From assembly GCA_934548045.1 (NCBI GenBank), contig CAKTEM010000003.1:96363-160362 (forward strand): a stretch of DNA of 64,000 bases, given 5' to 3'. The translations under genes and the position numbers were made by a program. This document shows positions 57,616-64,000 of the stretch, piece by piece. Below the pieces are notes generated by a model. The model was given only the letters and a program-made list of their open reading frames with translations, had not been told where the DNA came from and ran no database searches. This stretch comes from an uncultured Faecalibacterium sp. Its GTDB lineage: Bacteria > Bacillota > Clostridia > Oscillospirales > Ruminococcaceae. The first letter of the stretch is position 1; each line of letters begins with the position of its first letter.

Positions 57616-58722
57616 ATGAACGCATATCTTCTTTTAGCGAACGGCATGGTCTTTGCCGGGCAGTCGGTCGGCGCGGAGGGCGTCACCGTGGGCGAGGTCG
57701 TCTTTGCTACCGGTATGGTAGGCTTTCAGGAGACGCTAACCGACCCCAGCTACTACGGCCAGATCATCACCCAGACCTATCCGCTCATCGGCAACTACGG
57801 CATGAACCATGACGACATGGAGTCTGACCGCATCTGGGCCAAGGGCTACATCGTCCGCGAAGCCTGCAAAACGCCGTCCAACTGGCGTTGCGAAGAGACG
57901 CTGGACAGCTTCTTAAAGAAAAACAATACCATCGGCATCGAGGGCATCGACACGCGCCACCTGACCCGTATCATCCGGGAGAGCGGCGTTATGAACGGTG
58001 CCATCCTCACGACCTTCGACCCGGCTGACCCGGCAAATAAGGCGCAGACCGACGCTCTGCTGGAGCAGATCCGTGCTTATGCTGTCACCGATGCGGTCAA
58101 GAACGTCACCTGCGAAAAGCCCGAAGTTTACAACGAGAAGGGCGAGACTCACATCGTCCTGATGCACTACGGCTGCAAGCGGAACATCGTCCGCTGCCTC
58201 GTCAAGCGCGGCTGCAAAGTGACCGTTATGCCGGCATTTGCAACAGCAGAGGAAGTCGCCGCCCAGAATCCGGATGGCATCATGCTCTCCAACGGCCCCG
58301 GTGACCCGGCAGAACCGGTGGAGGTCATCGAGAACCTGAAAAAGATCTTCGAGCTGGGCATCCCGACCTTTGGCATCTGCCTCGGCCATCAGCTGTCCGC
58401 TCTGGCAGCCGGTGCCAAGACCATGAAGCTCAAGTACGGCCACCGTGGAGCAAACCAGCCTGTCACCGACTTTGAGTCCGGCCGCACCTTCATCACCAGC
58501 CAGAACCACGGCTATGCAGTCGTCGGCGATGAGCTGCCTGCTGAGATGGGCGAGGTGGCACAGGTGAACGCCAACGACGGCACCTGCGAGGGCATCAAGT
58601 ACAAGAAGTGGAACTGCTTCACCGTCCAGTTCCATCCCGAAGCAAACGGCGGCCCGAAGGACACCGAGTTCCTGTTCGACCGCTTCCTGAATAACGTCAA
58701 AGCTGCAAAGGAGGCTCGCTGA
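57616..58722 (+). CDS. carA: carbamoyl-phosphate synthase small (glutaminase) subunit
   Basis: A 368-residue class I glutamine amidotransferase supplying ammonia to CarB. The N-terminal CarA domain begins AYLLLANGMVFAG. The glutaminase domain has SNGPGDP, FGICLGHQL with the nucleophilic Cys, and QFHPEANGGPKD with the catalytic His and Glu. It starts 46 bases after pyrE and is followed after one base by carB. Confidence 0.95.
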   Translation: MNAYLLLANGMVFAGQSVGAEGVTVGEVVFATGMVGFQETLTDPSYYGQIITQTYPLIGNYGMNHDDMESDRIWAKGYIVREACKTPSNWRCEETLDSFLKKNNTIGIEGIDTRHLTRIIRESGVMNGAILTTFDPADPANKAQTDALLEQIRAYAVTDAVKNVTCEKPEVYNEKGETHIVLMHYGCKRNIVRCLVKRGCKVTVMPAFATAEEVAAQNPDGIMLSNGPGDPAEPVEVIENLKKIFELGIPTFGICLGHQLSALAAGAKTMKLKYGHRGANQPVTDFESGRTFITSQNHGYAVVGDELPAEMGEVAQVNANDGTCEGIKYKKWNCFTVQFHPEANGGPKDTEFLFDRFLNNVKAAKEAR

Positions 58723-58723
58723 A

Positions 58724-61700
58724 ATGCCGAAGGACCCAAGTATTAAGAAGGTGCTGGTCATTGGTTCCGGCCCCATCATCATCGGTCAGGCAGCCGAGTT
58801 TGACTACTCCGGTACGCAGGCCTGCCGCGCACTGAAAGCGGAGGGCATCGAGACCGTCCTGCTGAACTCCAACCCTGCAACCATCATGACCGACCCGGAT
58901 GTGGCCGACCATGTTTACATCGAGCCGATGACCCTCGAAGTCGTCGAGCGTATTCTGGACATCGAGAAGCCCGATTCTGTCCTGCCGAACCTCGGCGGTC
59001 AGATGGGCCTGAACCTGTCTATGGAGCTGGCACGTTCTGGCTACCTCGACCGCACCGGCATCCGTCTGCTGGCCTGCAAGCCGGAGACCATTGACCGTGC
59101 AGAGGACCGCGAGCTGTTCAAGGAGACGATGGAAAAGCTGCATCAGCCCATCATCCCCTCTGAGGTCGTCGAGACCCTGCAGGATGCTCTGGCCTGCGCA
59201 GACCGCATCGGCTATCCGGTCATCGTCCGCCCGGCTTTCACCATGGGCGGCACCGGCGGCGGTATCTGCGAGACTAAGGAAAAGCTGATTGAAATTGGTA
59301 CGAACGGCCTGCGCCTGTCGCCCATCCATCAGATTCTTGTCGAAAAGTGCATCGCCGGCTGGAAAGAGATCGAGTACGAGGTCATGCGCGACCACAAGGG
59401 CAACGTCATCACCGTCTGCAACATGGAGAACCTCGACCCCGTCGGCATCCACACCGGCGACTCGGTCGTCGTCGCTCCTTCCCAGACCCTGACCGACCAC
59501 GAGTATCAGATGCTCCGCACCGCTGCTCTGGATATCATCACCGAGCTGGGCATCGAGGGCGGCTGCAACTGCCAGTTCGCGCTCAAACCGGACAGCTTCG
59601 ATTATGCGGTCATCGAGGTCAACCCTCGTGTTTCCCGTTCTTCCGCTCTGGCTTCCAAGGCCACCGGCTACCCCATCGCAAAGGTTGCGACCAAGATCGC
59701 TATCGGCTATACGCTGGATGAGATCACCAACGACGTCACCGGCAAGACCTGCGCCTGCTTCGAGCCTGCGCTGGACTACATCGTCGTCAAATACCCGAAG
59801 TGGCCGTTTGATAAGTTCGTTTACGCCGATAAGTCTCTGGGCACCCAGATGATGGCGACCGGCGAGGTCATGAGCATCGGCAACAGCTTTGAGGCTGCCA
59901 TGATGAAGGCTGTCTCCTCCATCGAGCTGGGCATGGACACCCTGACCCATAAGCCCTTTGAGGAGTTGAGCGATGAGGAAGTCATCGAACACATGTATGT
60001 GCAGGACGCAGAGCGCGTCTTCTGCGTCTACGAGGCCCTCAAGCGCGGCATCGACCACGAGACGATTTACAAGATCACCAAGATCGACTGGTGGTTTCTC
60101 GACAAGATGCAGCACCTTGCAGACCTCGAAAACGGTCTGGCAAAGTGCCACGGCGTCCTGAGCGAGGCACAGTACAAAGAGGCCAAGAAGTACGGTTTCC
60201 AGGATAAGACCATCCGCCGCCTCGCTGAGGTGGACAAGCTGCCGGTCGAGAACTACCGTGCCGGCTTCAAGATGGTCGATACCTGCGCCGCAGAATTCTC
60301 GGCCAATACGCCTTACTTCTACTCGACCTACGACGGCGACAACGAAGCCGCGGAGTTCATCGCGGAAAAAGAGGCACAGGCCGCAGAGAAGGGCGAACCC
60401 AAGAAAAAGAAGGTTCTGGTCTTCGGCTCCGGCCCCATCCGCATCGGTCAGGGCATTGAGTTCGACTACTGCTCTGTCCACTGCGTCTGGACACTGAAAA
60501 AGCATGGCTGCGAGGCGATTCTGGTCAACAACAACCCAGAGACCGTCTCCACCGACTTTGATACCGGCGACCGCCTGTATTTCGACCCCCTGAACCCGGA
60601 GAGCGTGGATAACATCATCGCCACCGAGAAGCCCGACGCCTGCGTTGTCCAGTTCGGCGGTCAGACTGCTATCAAGCTGGCAAAGCACATGGACGAGATC
60701 GGTCTGCCCATCCTCGGCACCCCGGCGGATGCCATCGACGAGGCCGAGGACCGCGAGCGTTTCGACGAGCTGCTGGAACGCTGCAAGATCCCTCGTGCGC
60801 CCGGCCGCACCGTCTTCAATCTGGATGAGGCTCTGGCCGCTGCCGACGAGATCGGCCTGCCGGTTCTGATGCGTCCGTCCTACGTTCTGGGTGGTCAGAA
60901 CATGATCGTCGCCTACACCAAGGCCGATGTCATCGAGTACATGGGCGTCATCACCGAGCATGTCGATATGGACCACCCCGTCCTGCTGGACAAGTACATC
61001 ATGGGTACCGAGTGCGAAGTTGACGCCATCTGCGACGGTGAGAACTTCCTGATCCCCGGCGTCATGGAGCAGATCGAGCGTACCGGTGTCCACTCCGGCG
61101 ACTCCATCTGCGTCTACCCGGCACAGCACCTGACCCAGGCTGAAATTGACACGATGGTCGATTACACCGGCCGCTTCGCCCGTGAACTGCACGTCACCGG
61201 TCTGGTGAATGTCCAGTACGCAGTCTCCAACGGCAAGGTCTATGTCATCGAGGTCAACCCCCGGTCTTCCCGTACCGTTCCGTATATCTCCAAGGTCACT
61301 GGCGTTCCGATGGTCGATCTGGCCGTCCGCTGCTGCCTCGGCGAGAAGCTGACCGATATGGGCTACGGCACCGGCCTGCATCCCAATGCGCCCTATGTGG
61401 CCGTCAAGGTGCCTGTCTTCAGCTTTGAGAAGCTGCACGGCGTCGATACCCAGTTTGGCCCGGAGATGAAGTCTACCGGCGAGGTGCTGGGCATTGCGCC
61501 CAACTTCCACGACGCTCTGCTCAAGGGTCTGATCGGCGCAGGCTACACCTTCAAGACCCCCGGCCCGGCAAGCTGCTGCATCTTTACCGTGAAGGACAGC
61601 GACAAGCCCGAGTTCGTGGACATCGCATGGAAGCTCAAGAGCATGGGCTATAAGCTATACGGCACCTCCGGCACCTGCGCATGGCTGAACAAGCACATGG

Positions 61701-61975
61701 TTCCCTGCAATGAGGTGCGCAATATGTCCGGCGAATCGCCCAACATCGTCGATCTGCTCCAGAGTGGTCTGGTGGATTATGTCTTCTCGACCAGTGCCAA
61801 GGGCCGTGACCCGAAGCGCGATTCCGTCCGTCTGCGCCGCAAAGCCGTTGAGCTGAGCATCCCCTGCATCACCGCCGTCGATACGGCCAATGCACTAGTC
61901 AACTGCCTGCGCAGCGAACACAGCATGGAGAATATCCCTCTGGTGGATATTGCAACGCTGTATCATAAAAATTAA
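58724..61975 (+). CDS. carB: carbamoyl-phosphate synthase large subunit
   Basis: A 1083-residue enzyme making carbamoyl phosphate from bicarbonate, ammonia and two ATP, for both pyrimidine and arginine synthesis. Two homologous ATP-grasp halves are clear: each opens with a glycine-rich motif (VIGSGPIIIGQAAEFDYSG and VFGSGPIRIGQGIEFDYC) and has an EVNPR metal-binding element. A helical oligomerisation region links them. The C-terminal 140 residues form the methylglyoxal-synthase-like allosteric domain, where UMP or ornithine bind in relatives. It is the last gene of the pyr cluster. pyrB is not in the window. Confidence 0.95.
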   Translation: MPKDPSIKKVLVIGSGPIIIGQAAEFDYSGTQACRALKAEGIETVLLNSNPATIMTDPDVADHVYIEPMTLEVVERILDIEKPDSVLPNLGGQMGLNLSMELARSGYLDRTGIRLLACKPETIDRAEDRELFKETMEKLHQPIIPSEVVETLQDALACADRIGYPVIVRPAFTMGGTGGGICETKEKLIEIGTNGLRLSPIHQILVEKCIAGWKEIEYEVMRDHKGNVITVCNMENLDPVGIHTGDSVVVAPSQTLTDHEYQMLRTAALDIITELGIEGGCNCQFALKPDSFDYAVIEVNPRVSRSSALASKATGYPIAKVATKIAIGYTLDEITNDVTGKTCACFEPALDYIVVKYPKWPFDKFVYADKSLGTQMMATGEVMSIGNSFEAAMMKAVSSIELGMDTLTHKPFEELSDEEVIEHMYVQDAERVFCVYEALKRGIDHETIYKITKIDWWFLDKMQHLADLENGLAKCHGVLSEAQYKEAKKYGFQDKTIRRLAEVDKLPVENYRAGFKMVDTCAAEFSANTPYFYSTYDGDNEAAEFIAEKEAQAAEKGEPKKKKVLVFGSGPIRIGQGIEFDYCSVHCVWTLKKHGCEAILVNNNPETVSTDFDTGDRLYFDPLNPESVDNIIATEKPDACVVQFGGQTAIKLAKHMDEIGLPILGTPADAIDEAEDRERFDELLERCKIPRAPGRTVFNLDEALAAADEIGLPVLMRPSYVLGGQNMIVAYTKADVIEYMGVITEHVDMDHPVLLDKYIMGTECEVDAICDGENFLIPGVMEQIERTGVHSGDSICVYPAQHLTQAEIDTMVDYTGRFARELHVTGLVNVQYAVSNGKVYVIEVNPRSSRTVPYISKVTGVPMVDLAVRCCLGEKLTDMGYGTGLHPNAPYVAVKVPVFSFEKLHGVDTQFGPEMKSTGEVLGIAPNFHDALLKGLIGAGYTFKTPGPASCCIFTVKDSDKPEFVDIAWKLKSMGYKLYGTSGTCAWLNKHMVPCNEVRNMSGESPNIVDLLQSGLVDYVFSTSAKGRDPKRDSVRLRRKAVELSIPCITAVDTANALVNCLRSEHSMENIPLVDIATLYHKN

Positions 61976-62046
61976 GTAGAGAAGTGTAGCTTCGTGCGCA
62001 AAATAAGCAGTTTTGTGCGCAATCCCTCGTAATAAGGTGCTGCATT

Positions 62047-62055
62047 TGCTATACT
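62047..62055 (+). promoter_or_regulatory. extended -10 promoter of the HU gene
   Basis: TGC followed by TATACT (62050-62055). No good -35 is present. An imperfect inverted repeat of TGCGCAAAA type lies at about 62013-62035. Confidence 0.5.
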
Positions 62056-62115
62056 CGACAACGCAAAATTTGCCAAAAGACGTTACTTTTGGACGTTCCA
62101 GGAGGATATTGATAC

Positions 62116-62427
62116 ATGACTCGTTCCCAGATGATTGAGACCGTGGCACGCAAGACCGGCTTTACCGAAGCTCAGGTCGAGACCACGATGGACGCTTTGT
62201 TTGATCAGATCGCTGACTGCCTGCGCGCAGACGAGAAGGTGACCATCGCTGGCTTTGGCCGCTTCGAGATGCGTCCTCGCAAGCCGAAGGCTTACACCAA
62301 CCCCAAGACCAAGGTCTCCAGCCGTTTGGAGTCTACTTCCATCCCTGGCTTCAAGGCCAGCGGCCGTTTCAAGCAGAAGCTCGAGGCTGGCCGTGCAGCC
62401 AACCAGAGCGTCGAAGAGACTGCCTGA
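62116..62427 (+). CDS. HU family DNA-binding protein
   Basis: A 103-residue nucleoid protein that bends DNA without strong sequence preference. It opens with the helical dimerisation part (SQMIETVARKTGFTEAQVE) and has the conserved VTIAGFGRFEMRPRKPK, followed by a beta arm that is less typical than in HU-beta (no clear R-N-P-Q). A short acidic C-terminal tail of about 12 residues extends beyond the usual length. ATG 62116 follows CAGGAGG. Confidence 0.92.
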   Translation: MTRSQMIETVARKTGFTEAQVETTMDALFDQIADCLRADEKVTIAGFGRFEMRPRKPKAYTNPKTKVSSRLESTSIPGFKASGRFKQKLEAGRAANQSVEETA

Positions 62428-62442
62428 TTGAAATGAAGTTGA

Positions 62443-62481
62443 AGAGCCGTATTCCGAGCTGTCGGAGTACGGCTCTTTTTT
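62443..62481 (+). terminator. terminator after the HU gene
   Basis: A 15-base stem with one mismatch (62443-62457 with 62462-62476) followed by TTTTTT. Confidence 0.88.
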
Positions 62482-62482
62482 G

Positions 62483-62511
62483 CTGACAAGCACTGGATTT
62501 CATGCTATACT
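62483..62511 (+). promoter_or_regulatory. promoter of the DEAD-box helicase gene
   Basis: CTGACA (62483-62488), 17-base spacer ending in TGC, TATACT (62506-62511). Confidence 0.65.
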
Positions 62512-62558
62512 AAGAGAAAACGACGTTTCAGACGAAAAACAGAACGGAGTAGAGAAAC

Positions 62559-63746
62559 ATGCTTTACAGCGAATTACAGTGCAGCGAGGCCATCCACAAG
62601 GCCGTAGAGCGGATGGGCTTTGATGAGATGACCGAGATCCAGGAAAAGACCATCCCGGTCATGCTGGCAGGCCGTGACGTCATCGCAAAAGCTCCCACCG
62701 GCACGGGCAAGACTTGCGCCTTTGGCATCCCGGTGGCCGAACACATCGACCCGGCGCAGAAAGTGCCGCAGGCGGTCATTATGGCACCGACCCGGGAACT
62801 GGCCCAGCAGATCGCCGATGAACTCAGTGACCTGACCTATTTTATGCCGGAGGTGCAGGTCGCCTGCGTCTACGGCGGCGCAAATATGGAAAAGCAGGCG
62901 CGCCGTCTGGCGGAGGGCTGTCAGATCGTTGTTGCGACGCCGGGCCGCCTGATGGACCACTACAAGCACCACAACATTGATATTTCCCATGTGACTCAGA
63001 TCGTCCTCGACGAGGCCGACGAGATGCTGAATATGGGCTTCTATAAGGATGTGCGGCACATCATCGAGATGATGAAAGCACGCAAATCCCTCTCGATGTT
63101 CTCGGCAACCATCAGCCGGGAGGTCATGGATATCGGCTGGCTGTACCAGAACAACGCCGAGGAGATTACCGTCCAGCCCAAAGAGGAGAGCCAGCCCAAA
63201 ATCACACAGTATATGCTGGAGACGTCCGGCCGGAACAAGCTGTCCGATCTGGCGCAGATCATCATCGGCGAGGGCTATAAGCGCGTGATGGTCTTCTGCG
63301 ATACCAAGTTCAACACCGCAACGCTGGCAAATCAGCTGGCACGGTTGGGCTTCTCGGTGGACTGCCTGCACGGTGACTTGTCGCAGAAAGAGCGGAATCA
63401 AATCATGCAGAACTTCCGGGATGGCAAACTGGCGATTCTGGTCGCGACCGATGTTGCGGCGCGCGGCATTGATGTTTCCGATGTGGATGCAGTCATCAAC
63501 TACGATGTTCCCGGCGATAACGAGCATTACACCCACCGCATCGGCCGTACCGGCCGCGCGAAGAAAGAGGGCGTAAGCTACTTGTTCTATGTGCCGGAAG
63601 AGAAAAAGCGTGTGCAGGAGCTTCTCCGCCTGACCCGGAACACCGAACTCTGCACGCCGGTGCATTTTGATTTCAACCATGAGCGCATCGTGGTCGAGAA
63701 AAAGCAGGATAACGCCGACCGTTTCCAGATAAAGTGCTATTTCTGA
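62559..63746 (+). CDS. DEAD-box RNA helicase
   Basis: This 395-residue ATP-dependent RNA helicase is made of the two RecA-like core domains and almost nothing else. Motifs are in order: Q motif region (FDEMTEIQEKTIP), motif I APTGTGKT, Ia PTRELAQQ, Ib TPGRL, II DEAD, III SAT, then IV-VI including ATDVAARGIDV and HRIGRTGR. The C-terminal extension is only about 30 residues, without the RNA-binding domains of CsdA or DbpA, so the target RNA cannot be inferred. Roles in ribosome assembly or mRNA decay are typical of the family. It is monocistronic. Confidence 0.94.
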   Translation: MLYSELQCSEAIHKAVERMGFDEMTEIQEKTIPVMLAGRDVIAKAPTGTGKTCAFGIPVAEHIDPAQKVPQAVIMAPTRELAQQIADELSDLTYFMPEVQVACVYGGANMEKQARRLAEGCQIVVATPGRLMDHYKHHNIDISHVTQIVLDEADEMLNMGFYKDVRHIIEMMKARKSLSMFSATISREVMDIGWLYQNNAEEITVQPKEESQPKITQYMLETSGRNKLSDLAQIIIGEGYKRVMVFCDTKFNTATLANQLARLGFSVDCLHGDLSQKERNQIMQNFRDGKLAILVATDVAARGIDVSDVDAVINYDVPGDNEHYTHRIGRTGRAKKEGVSYLFYVPEEKKRVQELLRLTRNTELCTPVHFDFNHERIVVEKKQDNADRFQIKCYF

Positions 63747-63754
63747 GATGAACG

Positions 63755-63796
63755 AGGACTCCCTGTAAAAGCGAAAGCTTTTGCAGAGAGTCCTTT
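63755..63796 (+). terminator. terminator after the helicase gene
   Basis: AGGACTC pairs with GAGTCCT, enclosing AAAAGC-GAAA-GCTTTT, followed by TTTATAT. Confidence 0.7.
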
Positions 63797-63905
63797 ATAT
63801 ATTATAATAAGGTAAATAAGCGTCAAAAGTCGGACTTTAGCGTTACAAAAAACTGTCAGATGTATACAAAGCTCGAAAAAGAGGCGAAAAAAATGAAAAA
63901 AGGGG

Positions 63906-63934
63906 TTGCCAAAAAGGGAAGCATGTGGTATTAT
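63906..63934 (+). promoter_or_regulatory. promoter reading out of the window
   Basis: TTGCCA (63906-63911), 17-base spacer, TATTAT (63929-63934). The transcript would start near 63941; the gene it serves lies beyond 64000. Nothing else is recognised between 63797 and 63905. Confidence 0.6.
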
Positions 63935-64000
63935 ACTCAAGCACCAAGCGCGGCGACAAAGAATGACTTCTGAGACGCCGCTGAGAAGTAAAACGAAAGA

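Noticed and set aside
58697..61510. A 937-codon open frame antisense to carB, and similar long antisense frames over pyrC, the NCS2 permease, mglC and carA
   Set aside because: They mirror conserved genes, encode no recognisable family, have no ribosome sites, and arise from GC-rich codon bias.
1..64000. CRISPR arrays, insertion sequences, prophage, tRNA and rRNA genes
   Set aside because: I looked for regular direct repeats, transposase or integrase proteins, tRNA TPsiC-arm sequences and rRNA; none was found.

Overview
The window looks like chromosomal DNA of a Gram-positive gut Clostridium of the Oscillospiraceae; a Faecalibacterium-like species is my best guess. The reasons are a GC-rich genome with AT-rich promoters, lipoprotein and Tat-like signal sequences instead of periplasmic proteins, a class 1B dihydroorotate dehydrogenase (PyrD with PyrK), PadR/HAAS and YesM/YesN-type regulators, and compact palindromic repeats. 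I see about 50 protein genes, tightly packed, with very clear intrinsic terminators and sigma-A type promoters. I see no tRNA, rRNA, CRISPR array, transposase or phage gene.

Layout. 1-6.5 kb: a YgiQ radical SAM protein, a secreted metallo-beta-lactamase-fold lipoprotein, and, on the minus strand, a split cobalamin methionine synthase (reactivation domain as a separate gene, then MetH). 6.6-6.83 kb: a structured non-coding RNA with its own promoter and terminator. 7.5-14.2 kb: a YesM/YesN two-component system coupled to a DctP-like protein, then a complete TRAP transporter. 14.3-17.7 kb: a site-2-protease-like membrane protein, a truncated PfkB-like kinase and a MATE exporter. 18-22 kb: an Mgl-type galactose/glucose ABC importer. 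22-25.2 kb: a GltS-like transporter with a small His-rich protein, and a purine permease.

25.4-32.1 kb is a signalling island. A c-di-GMP-I riboswitch with an intrinsic terminator precedes an orphan HPt protein. A solute-binding lipoprotein and a hybrid histidine kinase follow, then a GGDEF-REC-HD-GYP protein (able in principle to make and degrade c-di-GMP) whose 5' leader can fold as a pseudoknot, and a second orphan HPt. This reads as a phosphorelay wired to c-di-GMP, with the riboswitch closing a feedback loop.

32.3-41.8 kb: a dicarboxylate/amino-acid symporter, a PadR-HAAS/DUF4097 pair, alkaline phosphatase, MscL with a zinc ribbon, an M3 peptidase, and a tetrahydrofolate riboswitch controlling folT-folC. 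42-47 kb: a second MATE exporter behind a Fur-box-like operator, exonuclease III, a small membrane exporter, a PepV dipeptidase and a DUF3842 protein. 47.1-51.7 kb: one 1534-residue BspA-like surface protein of different base composition. 51.9-62 kb: CysE, then pyrimidine biosynthesis genes pyrC-F-K-D and, from an internal promoter, pyrE-carA-carB. The pyrC transcript begins with a 29-codon, U-rich leader peptide gene running straight into a terminator. That is the architecture of UTP-sensing coupled attenuation known from enterobacterial pyrBI, and is unexpected in a Firmicute. 62.1-64 kb: an HU protein, a DEAD-box helicase, and a strong promoter reading out of the window.
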